Made by a program: the position numbers and the translations under genes. A stretch of 64,000 nucleotides of DNA from Psychroflexus sp. MES1-P1E (GTDB lineage Bacteria; Bacteroidota; Bacteroidia; Flavobacteriales; Flavobacteriaceae), in NCBI RefSeq assembly GCF_002836055.1, contig NZ_PJBS01000351.1:29446-93445 (forward strand), in the 5' to 3' direction. Position 1 is the first letter of the stretch; each line of letters begins with the position of its first letter. The notes beneath the pieces were generated by a model. That model saw only the letters and a program-made list of their open reading frames with translations, was not told the origin of the DNA and made no database searches. Positions 1 to 8,959 of the stretch are shown here, piece by piece.

Positions 1-44
1 TTTTGAAGATCTTTGTTGCCACTTTTTTAAGTTCTAAAATGTTC

Positions 45-67
45 TCGCCGTCTAGTTCCGACGGCGA
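45..67. repeat. Short perfect inverted repeat
   Basis: An 8-bp perfect stem (TCGCCGTC / GACGGCGA) surrounds a 7-base loop. It is clearly more GC-rich than its surroundings. No clean T-tract follows on either strand, so calling it a terminator would be a guess. It may mark the edge of the neighbouring transposase remnant. Confidence 0.4.
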
Positions 68-113
68 CTTTAAAATGAGAATCGCTTACTTACTTTTTTA
101 CATCCTTCTGTTT

Positions 114-275
114 TTACTGGCTTTTAGGGTGTCCAATCTCTTTTTGAAGGGATTTAATATGTGTTGTTTCGTCTTTGAATTCTGCCCTAACTCTTGTATT
201 AATTAGGTCATCACCTTCGTGCTTTATAATCCACTTATCAATGGTTATTGGAGCAATGTTATAGTATTTCCAAAT
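114..275 (-). pseudogene. IS3-type transposase OrfA remnant (HTH part)
   Basis: Read on the minus strand, this stretch gives about 53 codons ending in TAA, with a segment reading YYNIAPITIDKWIIKHEGDD. This resembles the helix-turn-helix of OrfA proteins of IS3-family elements ('...YGIAPSTVSRWVREYEGD...'), followed by the usual charged helix (HIKSLQKEI). An in-frame TGA lies directly upstream and no start codon or N-terminal part is readable, so only a fragment survives. The family assignment rests on motif resemblance alone. No OrfB partner is visible inside the window. Confidence 0.5.
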
Positions 276-417
276 TCAATTATAGCGTATTTTCCTATAC
301 TGGGTTTAGCCGAAATTTTTAATTTGAAAGATTCGCGTTAACCCCTAGTTGCTAAATTCTTTATGTACATAATGTTTAAAATTATGAAGCCTTATTTCAG
401 GACAGGTCATTATAATC

Positions 418-447
418 AAAAAAACCCTCTTAAAAAGAGGGTTTTTG
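418..447 (-). terminator. Terminator downstream of tRNA-Leu
   Basis: A near-perfect hairpin (AAAACCCTCTT / AAGAGGGTTTT) is flanked by A and T runs and lies immediately 3' of the tRNA on the minus strand. It has the form of an intrinsic terminator. The A/T runs on both sides would allow it to work in either direction. Confidence 0.75.
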
Positions 448-450
448 TTG

Positions 451-532
451 TACCTAGGGCGGGAATCGAACCCGCACATCGTAAAATACTGGGTTTTGAA
501 TCCAGCGCGTCTACCAATTCCGCCACCTAGGC
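451..532 (-). tRNA. tRNA-Leu (anticodon CAA)
   Basis: The minus strand folds as a class II tRNA. The acceptor stem GCCTAGG pairs with CCTAGGT (one G-U pair). A D-arm with GGTAGACGC, an anticodon loop TTCAAAA, a long variable arm and a T-loop GTTCGATTC are all present. The loop places CAA at positions 34-36, reading UUG codons. The top pair of the anticodon stem is A-C as I read it. CCA is not encoded. A rho-independent terminator follows at 418-447. Confidence 0.9.
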
Positions 533-615
533 ATTAGGAAATGCGAAAATATGAAATTATTTCTTTTCTCATCGAAAATAGTGCTGTTATTTATCCCCAA
601 CTTCAATTATTTATT

Positions 616-623
616 TAAATTTG
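616..623 (+). promoter_or_regulatory. Bacteroidota -7 promoter element for prs
   Basis: TAAATTTG matches the Bacteroidota consensus TAnnTTTG exactly and lies 42 bases before the ATG at 665. I do not see a good -33 TTG at ideal spacing. Its position inside a longer open frame that starts at 551 argues that the true start is 665. Confidence 0.45.
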
Positions 624-664
624 CAATCCATAAAATCAGATATCCTCCAAAAGGTCAATTAGTT

Positions 665-1606
665 ATGGCAGACTTAGAAAAAGTAGCAAAAATTTTCGCT
701 TGTTCACAAAGCAAAACTCTAGCAAAATCCATTGCAGAATCCTATGGTATTCCATTAGGGAACATCAATACAATGCATTTTAGCGATGGAGAGTTTCAAC
801 CTTCTTTTGAAGAAAGCATAAGAGGCTCCAGAGTATTTATTATTGGCTCTACCAATCCTAACGCGGACAACTTGATGGAGATGCTCCTGATGTTGGATGC
901 AGCGAAGCGCTCTTCGGCAAGACACATTACGGCTGTCCTACCCTATTTTGGTTGGGCTCGACAAGACAGAAAAGATAAGCCAAGAGTTCCTATTGCTGCC
1001 AAAATGGTGGCTAAAATGCTAGAAACTGCTGGAGCAACCCGTATTATAACTATGGATCTCCACGCAGACCAGATCCAAGGCTTTTTTGAAAGACCTGTAG
1101 ATCATCTCTATGCCTCTACTGTCTTTTTACCCTATCTCAGAAGCCTCAACTTAAGTGATCTTACAATAGCTTCCCCCGATATGGGAGGATCCAAAAGAGC
1201 TTATGCCTATTCCAAGTTTTTAGAAAGTGATGTCGTTATCTGTTACAAACAGCGGGCAAAAGCCAATAAGATTTCCCATATGGAATTGATTGGTGACGTC
1301 ACTGGTAAAAATGTAGTCTTAGTCGATGATATGGTGGATACTGCAGGAACTTTGACCCATGCTGCCAATTTGATGATAGAACGAGGTGCAAAAAGTGTAA
1401 GAGCAGTATGCTCACACCCTGTATTATCTGGAAATGCTTATGAAAAACTAGAAGAATCCAAATTAGAAGAATTGATTGTCACGGATAGTATTCCGTTAAG
1501 AAAAAACAGTCCAAAAATAAAAGTACTTAGCTGTGCAGATTTGTTTGCAGATGTGATGAAAGCCGTCCATTATAACAAATCCATCAGCGGTAAGTTTTTA
1601 ATGTAG
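665..1606 (+). CDS. prs: Ribose-phosphate pyrophosphokinase (PRPP synthetase)
   Basis: Cytosolic enzyme that transfers pyrophosphate from ATP to ribose 5-phosphate, making PRPP for purine, pyrimidine, histidine and NAD synthesis. The 313-residue protein begins MADLEKVAKIFACSQS, the family's usual N-terminus. It has the ATP-site segment YFGWARQDRK, the DLHADQIQGFF segment and the PRPP-binding loop VLVDDMVDTAGT near residues 217-228. An in-frame ATG at 551 would add 38 residues, but that extension does not resemble the family and contains the likely promoter, so I chose 665. The gene lies 20 bases before rplY, so the two are probably co-transcribed. Confidence 0.95.
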   Translation: MADLEKVAKIFACSQSKTLAKSIAESYGIPLGNINTMHFSDGEFQPSFEESIRGSRVFIIGSTNPNADNLMEMLLMLDAAKRSSARHITAVLPYFGWARQDRKDKPRVPIAAKMVAKMLETAGATRIITMDLHADQIQGFFERPVDHLYASTVFLPYLRSLNLSDLTIASPDMGGSKRAYAYSKFLESDVVICYKQRAKANKISHMELIGDVTGKNVVLVDDMVDTAGTLTHAANLMIERGAKSVRAVCSHPVLSGNAYEKLEESKLEELIVTDSIPLRKNSPKIKVLSCADLFADVMKAVHYNKSISGKFLM

Positions 1607-1626
1607 TTTAATTTAATTTAATTTTT

Positions 1627-2247
1627 ATGAAATCGATTACGATCAATGGATCTAAAAGAGAAAGCGTAGGCAAAAAAGCTACGAAAGCCTTACGTAATGC
1701 TGGAGAGGTCCCTTGCGTTATTTACGGGGGGGATAATATCGTGCATTTTGCTGCGTCAGAAGTGTCGTTCAATAAGTTGATTTACACACCCGATGTGCAC
1801 ACAGTAATTGTAGATATAGATGGTAACAAGACTACCGCTGTACTTCAAGATATTCAATTCCACCCTGTGACAGATGATATTCTGCACATTGATTTCTACG
1901 AGTTCAGTGAAGGACAGGAAATCACTATGGAAATTCCAGTTCATTCTGAAGGAAGTCCTAAGGGAGTGAAAAATGGTGGTGTTTTAAGATTTAACTTAAG
2001 ACGTATGATGGTAAGAGGTCTTGCAAAAAACCTCCCAGATTTTATCTTAGCAGATGTAACTCCGCTTAAAATCGGACAAAAAATGTATGTCACAGCGGTA
2101 GCAAAAGAAGATTACAAAATCATGCACCCAGACAATACAGTAATTTGTCAAGTGAGAACATCTAGAAATGTTTCGCTTATCGACGTTGATGAAGACGAAG
2201 AAAGCGAAGAAGGAGAAGGAAATGCTGCTGAAGCTAGCAAAGAATAA
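1627..2247 (+). CDS. rplY: 50S ribosomal protein L25 (Ctc form)
   Basis: 5S rRNA-binding protein of the large ribosomal subunit. At 206 residues it is the long 'general stress protein Ctc' form: an N-terminal L25 domain (about residues 1-92, starting [20 protein letters not shown]) and a C-terminal TL5 beta domain (about 95-180). A highly acidic tail rich in Glu and Asp follows. The prs-rplY-pth order is common in bacteria. A strong hairpin terminator lies 20 bases after the stop codon. Confidence 0.95.
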   Translation: MKSITINGSKRESVGKKATKALRNAGEVPCVIYGGDNIVHFAASEVSFNKLIYTPDVHTVIVDIDGNKTTAVLQDIQFHPVTDDILHIDFYEFSEGQEITMEIPVHSEGSPKGVKNGGVLRFNLRRMMVRGLAKNLPDFILADVTPLKIGQKMYVTAVAKEDYKIMHPDNTVICQVRTSRNVSLIDVDEDEESEEGEGNAAEASKE

Positions 2248-2268
2248 ATCTTAAGCTTATATTTTATA

Positions 2269-2303
2269 AAAAGCATCCTGTTTTTTCAGGATGCTTTTTT
2301 ATT
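2269..2303 (+). terminator. Rho-independent terminator after rplY
   Basis: A 12-bp perfect stem (AAAAGCATCCTG / CAGGATGCTTTT) with a T6 loop is followed by a run of T. It separates prs-rplY from pth, whose start lies about 16 bases downstream. Confidence 0.85.
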
Positions 2304-2318
2304 TTTACCATAAATCGA

Positions 2319-2942
2319 ATGAGAGCTTTTTTTGCCAGACTTTTAACCAAGGATAAAAAAGAAGAGGAAAACCCTATGAAGAAATTTTTGATTGTTGGTC
2401 TGGGTAATCCCGGTCCAAAATATGAAAATACCCGACATAACATCGGATTTAAAATTCTGGATACCTTGGCAGAAAAAAAAGAAGTGAGTTTTGAACCAGA
2501 TAGGTATGGAGATAAAGCTGAAGTCTCTTTTAAAGGGCGTAAGTTTATTCTCATAAAACCCAGTACATTTATGAACTTGAGTGGTAAAGCTGTAAGGTAT
2601 TGGCTCGAAAAAGAAAACATCGCCATAGACAACCTTATAGTAATCACCGATGACCTTAACCTCAACTTTGGGATTTTTCGCCTCAAGGCAAAAGGAAGCG
2701 ACGGTGGACATAATGGTCTTAAACATATCCAAAGCATACTCCAAACTACTCAATACCCGCGATTCCGATTTGGAATAAGTGATGAGTTTTCCAAAGGAAA
2801 ACAAATTGATTATGTACTAAGCAATTGGGATGAGGAGGAAAAAACCCAACTCAAAGGACGCTTGGATGCCTCTGCAGAGTTGATTTTATCTTTTGGAACC
2901 GCAGGAATCCATAATACTATGAACACCTTTAATGGAAAATAG
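2319..2942 (+). CDS. pth: Peptidyl-tRNA hydrolase
   Basis: Releases tRNA from peptidyl-tRNAs that drop off the ribosome. The core begins at MKKFLIVGLGNPGPKYENTR, about 19 residues in. The catalytic His is in TRHNIGF, and the KPSTFMNLSG and GSDGGHNGLKHI motifs are intact. The first 19 residues are a basic/acidic extension seen in many Bacteroidota homologues, so I kept the start at 2319; an internal ATG at 2376 would give the minimal enzyme. ribF follows 6 bases after the stop codon. Confidence 0.93.
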   Translation: MRAFFARLLTKDKKEEENPMKKFLIVGLGNPGPKYENTRHNIGFKILDTLAEKKEVSFEPDRYGDKAEVSFKGRKFILIKPSTFMNLSGKAVRYWLEKENIAIDNLIVITDDLNLNFGIFRLKAKGSDGGHNGLKHIQSILQTTQYPRFRFGISDEFSKGKQIDYVLSNWDEEEKTQLKGRLDASAELILSFGTAGIHNTMNTFNGK

Positions 2943-2948
2943 ATACGC

Positions 2949-3887
2949 GTGAAAATTTACAATAATGTTTCAGAATTTGATTCTAATATTCAAACGGTAG
3001 TCACCATTGGAACCTTTGATGGGGTTCATATAGGCCACAGAAAGATCATAAAACGCCTTATTGATTCTGCAGAAAACGGTCACTTACAAACTGCCCTACT
3101 TACCTTCTACCCTCATCCTAGAATGGTCTTGCAACAAAGCGAAGACCTAAAATTGATCAATACCATTGAGGAAAGAAAATTGATCTTGGAGGAAACTGGC
3201 TTAGAACATCTCATCGTACACCCCTTTACTATAGATTTTTCAAGACTTTCTGCCAGAGAATATGTCGAAGAGATCTTAGTAAAATCCTTAAATGCTAAAA
3301 AAATAGTGATAGGCTACGATCATCACTTTGGAAGAAATAGAACCGCAAATATCGAAGATCTTAAGGAATTTGGTAAAGAGTTTGATTTTGAAGTTCTTGA
3401 AATCTCAAAACAAGATATCGAAGATGTAGCCGTGAGCTCTACCAAAATTCGCCGATCCTTGGAAGATGGTGATCTTGAAAGTGCCAATACATATCTGTCC
3501 CTTCCCTTTTTCCTCTCTGGAGAAATCGTAAGAGGTAAAGGACTTGGAAAAAATATGGGATATCCAACCGCTAATATGGACATAAAAGAGTCTTATAAAC
3601 TCGTCCCCAAACAAGGGGTTTATGTGGCTGCATCTGTCATAAACGGCGATAAGCAATTTGGTATGATGAATATAGGGACCAATCCCACCGTTGGTGGAAA
3701 AGACCGCAGTATAGAAACCTTTTTCTTTAACTTGGACAAGGACTTATATGGGCAACACCTTCATATCCAATTGCTGAAACGCATACGAAGTGAGGTTAAA
3801 TTCGATGGCTTAGACGCCTTGATTTCAGCTATGAAAGCCGATGAAGTCTTTGCAAAAAACTATATAAAGGTCTTCACTAATGAATAA
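2949..3887 (+). CDS. ribF: Bifunctional riboflavin kinase / FAD synthetase
   Basis: Phosphorylates riboflavin to FMN and adenylylates FMN to FAD. The N-terminal nucleotidyltransferase domain shows GTFDGVHIGHRKII (about residues 21-34) and the SSTKIR motif. The C-terminal flavokinase domain shows GKGLGKNMGYPTANM followed by GVYVA. The full length is 312 residues. The start codon is GTG, since no ATG fits the family N-terminus. Its last codons overlap the ATG of the next gene by 8 bases, which suggests translational coupling. Confidence 0.95.
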   Translation: MKIYNNVSEFDSNIQTVVTIGTFDGVHIGHRKIIKRLIDSAENGHLQTALLTFYPHPRMVLQQSEDLKLINTIEERKLILEETGLEHLIVHPFTIDFSRLSAREYVEEILVKSLNAKKIVIGYDHHFGRNRTANIEDLKEFGKEFDFEVLEISKQDIEDVAVSSTKIRRSLEDGDLESANTYLSLPFFLSGEIVRGKGLGKNMGYPTANMDIKESYKLVPKQGVYVAASVINGDKQFGMMNIGTNPTVGGKDRSIETFFFNLDKDLYGQHLHIQLLKRIRSEVKFDGLDALISAMKADEVFAKNYIKVFTNE

Positions 3888-5196
3888 AATCCTGTTTAAG
3901 CAAGTTGATAATTCTCCACTCATCGTGTTTAGAATTATTTTTGGTTTGCTTATTGCCTTAGAGGCTTGGGGAGCTATTGCTACAGGTTGGGTACGCAGAA
4001 CTCTAGTCGAACCTAAGTTTACCTTCAACTTTATAGGATTCGATTTTTTGCAGCCTATTCCAGAGCCTGGGATGTATATTTACTTTGGACTCATGGGGTC
4101 CTTTGGCATCTTAATCATGCTTGGAGTCAAATATAGATTGAGCATAATTGCCTATACCGTAATGTGGACAGGCGTATACTTAATGCAAAAAACCTCATAC
4201 AATAATCACTATTACCTTCTTATCCTCCTCCTTATTTTTATGTGTATTGTACCTGCACATACTTACTTTTCTTATGACGCTAAAAAAAATCCGACTCTAA
4301 GATCTATAAAAATGCCCAATTGGGTCGTCCTATTTATAATAGCTCAAATCTGGATTGTGTATACCTATGCAAGTTTGGCAAAATTTTATCCAGATTGGAT
4401 GGATGGAACCTTTCCAGAACTATTAATGAAAGGTAGAGCACATTATTGGCTTATTGGAGACCTCCTCCAACACCAATGGGTTCATGTGGGCATCACTTAT
4501 TTTGGCGTTTTATTCGATTTACTCGTCGTTCCTCTACTCTTATGGAAGAGAACTCGGGTAACTGTCTTCTGGATCAGTGTATTCTTTCATCTCTTCAACA
4601 GCATCGTGTTTCAGATTGGAATTTTTCCCTACATGTCGCTGGCATTTACAGTATTCTTTTTCCCAAAGCAATATATCCAACAGACGTTTTTAAAATCCAA
4701 GCCGTTTTATAGTGACGAAGCCTACACCCCCCCTAAATCAGCTCCATTAATCAAAACTTTTTTTGCAGTGTGGTTTATACTCCAGCTGATCTTGCCACTA
4801 CGACATCATTTTATAAAAGGAGAGGTTCTTTGGACCGAAGAAGGCCATAGAGTGAGCTGGAGAATGATGTTAAGGTCAAAAACAGGTTATGCCAGCTTTA
4901 GAGTAAAAAACCTCACTACAGGCGAAACCAATTACGTCAAGCTTGAGAAGTATTTAACTCAAAAGCAAAGACGACAACTTATTAAACCTGATGGGATTTG
5001 GCAATTTACCCAACACCTCAAAGAAGATTATGCGGCAAAAGAAATTCCTATCGAAATATACGCTCGTATAAAAGTAGGTGTTAATGGTAGACCACCTGAA
5101 TTTCTTATAGATCCAAAACTTGATTTAACCAAAATCACTTGGAATTATTTTTATCATAACGATTGGATTTTACCTCATCCTGAATCGATGCCTTAG
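3880..5196 (+). CDS. HTTM-domain membrane protein (vitamin K gamma-carboxylase-like)
   Basis: Multi-pass inner-membrane protein of 438 residues with an HTTM (horizontally transferred transmembrane) domain. Several hydrophobic segments lie between about residues 15 and 290, with the family-like motif YTYASLAKFYPDWMDG and a later HLFNSIVFQIGIFPY segment. A soluble C-terminal portion (about 300-438) follows. Bacterial members resemble eukaryotic gamma-glutamyl carboxylase, but a carboxylase role is not established, and the substrate cannot be read from the sequence. It overlaps ribF, so it is probably in the same operon. It converges on a minus-strand gene 6 bases away. Confidence 0.8.
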   Translation: MNKILFKQVDNSPLIVFRIIFGLLIALEAWGAIATGWVRRTLVEPKFTFNFIGFDFLQPIPEPGMYIYFGLMGSFGILIMLGVKYRLSIIAYTVMWTGVYLMQKTSYNNHYYLLILLLIFMCIVPAHTYFSYDAKKNPTLRSIKMPNWVVLFIIAQIWIVYTYASLAKFYPDWMDGTFPELLMKGRAHYWLIGDLLQHQWVHVGITYFGVLFDLLVVPLLLWKRTRVTVFWISVFFHLFNSIVFQIGIFPYMSLAFTVFFFPKQYIQQTFLKSKPFYSDEAYTPPKSAPLIKTFFAVWFILQLILPLRHHFIKGEVLWTEEGHRVSWRMMLRSKTGYASFRVKNLTTGETNYVKLEKYLTQKQRRQLIKPDGIWQFTQHLKEDYAAKEIPIEIYARIKVGVNGRPPEFLIDPKLDLTKITWNYFYHNDWILPHPESMP

Positions 5197-5202
5197 ACCA
5201 AT

Positions 5203-6012
5203 TTAAGCCTTATTCTCTAATTTGATGCCTAGGGCTTTTGACGTCAAATCCATACGTATTGTTTTGCCCTTAGTGGTTTGTGAATGATCAAATTCTGGAG
5301 GAACGAGATTATAGTCTTTAGCTTTTTTAATATAATAAGCTTGCTTAGAAAATTGATTGGTTTCTACACCATGATAAATATGCCCAAATTCATCTTGACT
5401 TATCACTTCTAAAATCAATCGAATACAGTTGGATAAATGAATCAAATTCACGGGAGCCTCTGGATTTTGTAGGCCTTTTCTTCCTGCAAGAAATTGAATA
5501 GGATGCCTGCCTTCTCCTACTAAACCTCCAAATCTTAACACACTAGCTTTGGCCGTGCTTAAATTCAGGACAAGCTGTTCCGCCTCTATAAGTGAATTTG
5601 CCTTAATTTCTGTAGTGCTAAATAGATAGTACTCAGTATAGCCAGGAATGGATTCATGATCTTCAAAAACACCAGTAGAGCTGATGTATAAAACTTTTGA
5701 AAGTGGTGAAACTGAAATAGCCTGTAACAAAGGCTTGACCTTAGCAATATAATCGGAAGTGGGATATCGTCTTAAGCCTGGTGGGATATCGATGATCAAA
5801 ATTTCAGAACCTTCAAGAAAGCTAGCGATATCACCGATGACTTCCCTCTCCTTCAATTCAATTTTAAAAGGCTGGATGCCTTCTGACTTAAGGACTTCTA
5901 GTTTCTCGCTAGAAGTCGTAGACCCTTTGATTTTATAGCCTTTTTGGAGCAAGGCCTTAGCTAAAGGAATTCCTAACCAACCACATCCTAAAATAGAAAT
6001 CTGAGTGGACAT
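5203..6012 (-). CDS. SDR-like NAD(P)-binding protein (YeeZ type)
   Basis: Rossmann-fold protein of 269 residues beginning with ISILGCGWLGIPLAKALLQK, whose GCGWLG dinucleotide-binding loop is typical of YeeZ/atypical short-chain dehydrogenases. A VLYISSTGVFED segment and a YTE segment follow. The substrate is unknown; sugar or nucleotide-sugar epimerisation is the usual guess. Its ATG overlaps the stop codon of the upstream peptidase by one base (TAATG), so translation is likely coupled. Confidence 0.75.
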   Translation of the reverse strand: MSTQISILGCGWLGIPLAKALLQKGYKIKGSTTSSEKLEVLKSEGIQPFKIELKEREVIGDIASFLEGSEILIIDIPPGLRRYPTSDYIAKVKPLLQAISVSPLSKVLYISSTGVFEDHESIPGYTEYYLFSTTEIKANSLIEAEQLVLNLSTAKASVLRFGGLVGEGRHPIQFLAGRKGLQNPEAPVNLIHLSNCIRLILEVISQDEFGHIYHGVETNQFSKQAYYIKKAKDYNLVPPEFDHSQTTKGKTIRMDLTSKALGIKLENKA

Positions 6013-8336
6013 TATAAATTTAAACTTTGATGGGTTATAATAGCATCGTTCACAATAAATGGCTTGGGTATTTTGTCTTCGGGGCGCTCTTTTACTGAAA
6101 ATAAAGGATGACTCAACAAATCAAAGCTGATTTCTTTAAAGGTAAACTCAACAGGTTGTGTCTTGTCCACTTCAAATTCAAATGACAATGGAACTTGGTT
6201 CACCACATAATAGTCAATGATATTTTTCTGAAACCGATTGGTGTGTATATGAGAACTTCCTTCATCATTAGCGTCGTAAAAATCGGCGGTAACTCCGTTA
6301 ACCGTAAAGGATTCAAAATTGGCTTTTGTAGCTTCAGACACTACAATTCTATTTATATTTCGTTGATAGTCTAATTGAATTCTGAATTTTTTAAACCTAA
6401 AACTTGAAGGTTCTAAGGTGTCTACTTGAATTTGAGAACTCGGGATGGCTTTCAAGTCTGCTATTGACGATTTGGTATAGGCCGAGCTGTATTTACTTTG
6501 GTAATCTAGTGAAGCGGTTAAGTCCTTGGCTTCCTTAAAATAGGGGGAAGTCCACGAGTCTAGCTCATCGTCGTAAGTGAACCAATGAGCTGTATCGGTG
6601 CTAGAGTCTAAAGCATAGACTAAGCTATTAGGACGAGGCTGAGTTACATCAAAACCAGACGAAAGATGCGCTTTTATAAAAAAGCCTATCGCCACCAGCA
6701 GTGCTAGAGTGGCAACCCCTTTTTTAATAGAGAAATAGCCGAAAATGGGCAATAAGTTACCAAATAACAGAACGGTGAAAACAGCACTCACCACCCCCGT
6801 TTTAAGACCTAATCCCACAGGGAAAAATTGAATAAAAGGAGCTATAATGCTTAAAGAAGGTAGTATTAAAATCAGAAGAAAAAGATAAGACGGCACTTGA
6901 AACCTCACCATTAAGAAGAAAGCAAAAAGCGTAAAAAATAAAGGGATAATAAAAAAGGCTGCTCCTTTAAGAAAGATATTCAATAAAAACAAAACTATAA
7001 ACCACGTTATAAGAGGAGCAATCATAGCATTTTTCGGGTTTAACCTATGGTCGAAAAACTGATAAATGCTAAATACCAAAAACAAAGTAAAGGCAACAAA
7101 AACAACGATATAATCATGCCCATTATAGGGGAATCCTTGCAAAATAGAGGAATACTCTGGATAAATCTGAAGTAATAATGGCCAAGCAAAGTAGATAAGG
7201 AGTCCAGATAAAAGTAAACTAAGCAACCAAGGGACAAACCCTAAAAAAATTTCTTTTCTGGTCAGAGACTTAGTTTTTAGTCCATAAATTAAGATAAAAA
7301 TGAAGATCGCAAAAGCAACAGCATAGATGAACCACACCCCTGAAAATGGATAATGGAAAAGTCCCAACCCTGTTACTGTAAAATAGACTTGATCCTGCTG
7401 AGAGGTTAAGTTTGAAAGATCTGTATTGGAAAAGCCTTCTAGTGAAGACATCAGGTAATCCCCTTGATGAGCTAAAGAACCTTTATCCAGCCGACTTGGT
7501 GTATCCAAGGCGGTATGATAATCGAAATGATCGTCTATGAAGGCATAGAAAAAGCTGGGGACGTCTGCAATTTCTCTAAATACTGTAGAGTCTGTATCGT
7601 TGGGTAGAAGTTTATACACGCTATACATAAGAGAGTTGGCGAGCGGATGGTGGCCTTGAGATTCTCCAAAAAGCTCTATCAATTTAGAATTCCCATAATT
7701 GGTCTCCACAATCATATTACTTGGACCCCCGCTTCCGCGAGATTCAAAATTCAGGACCAAACCGACCTCATTGATCCAAGGGTGCTCTTTGGCAAACAAT
7801 TCTGCCCCAGAAAGACCTACTTCTTCACCATCGGAAAAAAGAATAATAATGTCATTTTGAAAAGAAGGCTTGCTCGCTTTAAAAGCTCTTACTGCTTCTA
7901 GAATGGCGGCTACTCCAGAAGCTGCATCACTTGCTCCAGGGGAAGAGTGAACGGCAGAATCGTAATGAGAAAGAAGTAATAAAGCCTTAGAGTTTGGCGA
8001 AGAATCTGTGGCTTCTAGCCTTGTAATAATATTTTCTGGAGCTGTGAGAACTCCCTTCTTGGAAAGCACAAAGCCTTGCTGAGTTTGAACTTGAAGATCC
8101 ATTTTTTCAAGTTCATTTACTATATAATTTCGTTTGGAATTATGAGAATCAGAACCTATGTAGTGCGGTTCGTTACCAATATTTTTGACATGCTCGAAGG
8201 CCCTGAGTGTTGAAAACTCTTTAGATTGAGTGGATAAATCGGTGATTTCTGAAGGATAAAGATCATAAAAAACATACCAAACGGCAGTGATTATCACTAG
8301 TAAACTTATAATAGCTTTATAATCTTTTTTTCTCAT
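6012..8336 (-). CDS. Membrane-anchored M28 family metallopeptidase
   Basis: Zinc aminopeptidase-type protein of 774 residues. One transmembrane segment lies near residues 8-26. The M28 domain (about 45-300) follows, with the metal ligands and catalytic residues visible: H124 and D126 in SHYDS, D137 in GASDAAS, the Glu pair E171/E172 in SDGEEVGLSG, and E198. A later DDHFDYHTALDT supplies the last His. The second half holds about eight hydrophobic helices (about 320-560) and then a soluble C-terminal domain. This layout is known for Bacteroidota M28 peptidases and fungal vacuolar ones. The active site probably faces the periplasm. The natural substrate is not evident. Both ends overlap neighbouring genes by one base. 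Confidence 0.88.
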   Translation of the reverse strand: MRKKDYKAIISLLVIITAVWYVFYDLYPSEITDLSTQSKEFSTLRAFEHVKNIGNEPHYIGSDSHNSKRNYIVNELEKMDLQVQTQQGFVLSKKGVLTAPENIITRLEATDSSPNSKALLLLSHYDSAVHSSPGASDAASGVAAILEAVRAFKASKPSFQNDIIILFSDGEEVGLSGAELFAKEHPWINEVGLVLNFESRGSGGPSNMIVETNYGNSKLIELFGESQGHHPLANSLMYSVYKLLPNDTDSTVFREIADVPSFFYAFIDDHFDYHTALDTPSRLDKGSLAHQGDYLMSSLEGFSNTDLSNLTSQQDQVYFTVTGLGLFHYPFSGVWFIYAVAFAIFIFILIYGLKTKSLTRKEIFLGFVPWLLSLLLSGLLIYFAWPLLLQIYPEYSSILQGFPYNGHDYIVVFVAFTLFLVFSIYQFFDHRLNPKNAMIAPLITWFIVLFLLNIFLKGAAFFIIPLFFTLFAFFLMVRFQVPSYLFLLILILPSLSIIAPFIQFFPVGLGLKTGVVSAVFTVLLFGNLLPIFGYFSIKKGVATLALLVAIGFFIKAHLSSGFDVTQPRPNSLVYALDSSTDTAHWFTYDDELDSWTSPYFKEAKDLTASLDYQSKYSSAYTKSSIADLKAIPSSQIQVDTLEPSSFRFKKFRIQLDYQRNINRIVVSEATKANFESFTVNGVTADFYDANDEGSSHIHTNRFQKNIIDYYVVNQVPLSFEFEVDKTQPVEFTFKEISFDLLSHPLFSVKERPEDKIPKPFIVNDAIITHQSLNL

Positions 8337-8686
8337 TAGTCCCTTTTTACTATAGCATAATAATCATCTTCCAAAGGTAAATAACCTTGGTCATAAATAA
8401 AGTAATACACCCGACCAGATTTTGTGGTGTAGAGATTTGTGAAATAGGTGAAATTAAAACCTTTTTCTAAAAGTTTGTCTCGAGTGGTCTTGGTTTTTTG
8501 ATCTGTATTGATACTTTGTAAAATTCTGTAATTTTTCTTAAGCTTATTGTTGACGTTCCTTACTATCTTTCTAGACTCGCTATTCAATCTATTATTGTAG
8601 GTACTCCTACAATAATCGGAACAGAACTTTTTGTCGATTCTTCCCGACAGCGGTTCTCCACAGGAGAGGCATTTGGGTTTTTCCAT
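8336..8686 (-). CDS. Small Zn-ribbon protein (DUF2116-like)
   Basis: Protein of 116 residues. The first 30 carry two CxxC-type knuckles (CLSCG and FCSDYC), a likely zinc ribbon. The rest is basic and unrecognised, with an aromatic-rich end (YTTKSGRVYYFIYDQG). It is the first gene of a three-gene unit coupled by TAATG overlaps to the M28 peptidase and the SDR-like protein. A nucleic-acid or protein-binding role is possible, but nothing in the sequence fixes it. Confidence 0.7.
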   Translation of the reverse strand: MEKPKCLSCGEPLSGRIDKKFCSDYCRSTYNNRLNSESRKIVRNVNNKLKKNYRILQSINTDQKTKTTRDKLLEKGFNFTYFTNLYTTKSGRVYYFIYDQGYLPLEDDYYAIVKRD

Positions 8687-8771
8687 AGCTTAAGAGATTA
8701 AGTGTAGAGTAAATATAAAAAAATCCCTCAATAGTTATATTAAGGGATAGGAAGACTTTATATAAAGATGT

Positions 8772-8959
8772 ATGCCAAATTAAACCTATAGTGTCGCCAT
8801 AAATTGTTTCTTTTTTGCCTGCTTTTTATCAAAAATAATTACCGTAACTAAGGCTATACTAATTATTTTTAATTTCAATCAATCAAAAAACCTGTGCTGA
8901 GCTGCGTGGTAGTATAATTCAATTTATTTATACCACATTATAAATTTAATTTGGTATTA
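8772..8959. repeat. MITE-like inverted-repeat element, copy 1
   Basis: This 188-bp AT-rich non-coding segment is the reverse-complement counterpart of 60766-60932. Its ends are imperfect inverted repeats of about 27 bp (ATGCCAAATTAAACCTATAG on the left; the right end reads inwards as TAATACCAAATTAAATTTAT). The middle has a smaller stem (AAAATAATTA / TAATTATTTT). Compared with the other copy it carries about 24 extra bases at 8891-8914, which are unusually GC-rich. Its right end supplies the TAA stop codon of the OmpA-family gene. Confidence 0.8.

Noticed and set aside
3-206. 67-codon plus-strand frame at the window start
   Set aside because: No family resemblance; the minus strand of the same region reads as an IS3 OrfA-type remnant.
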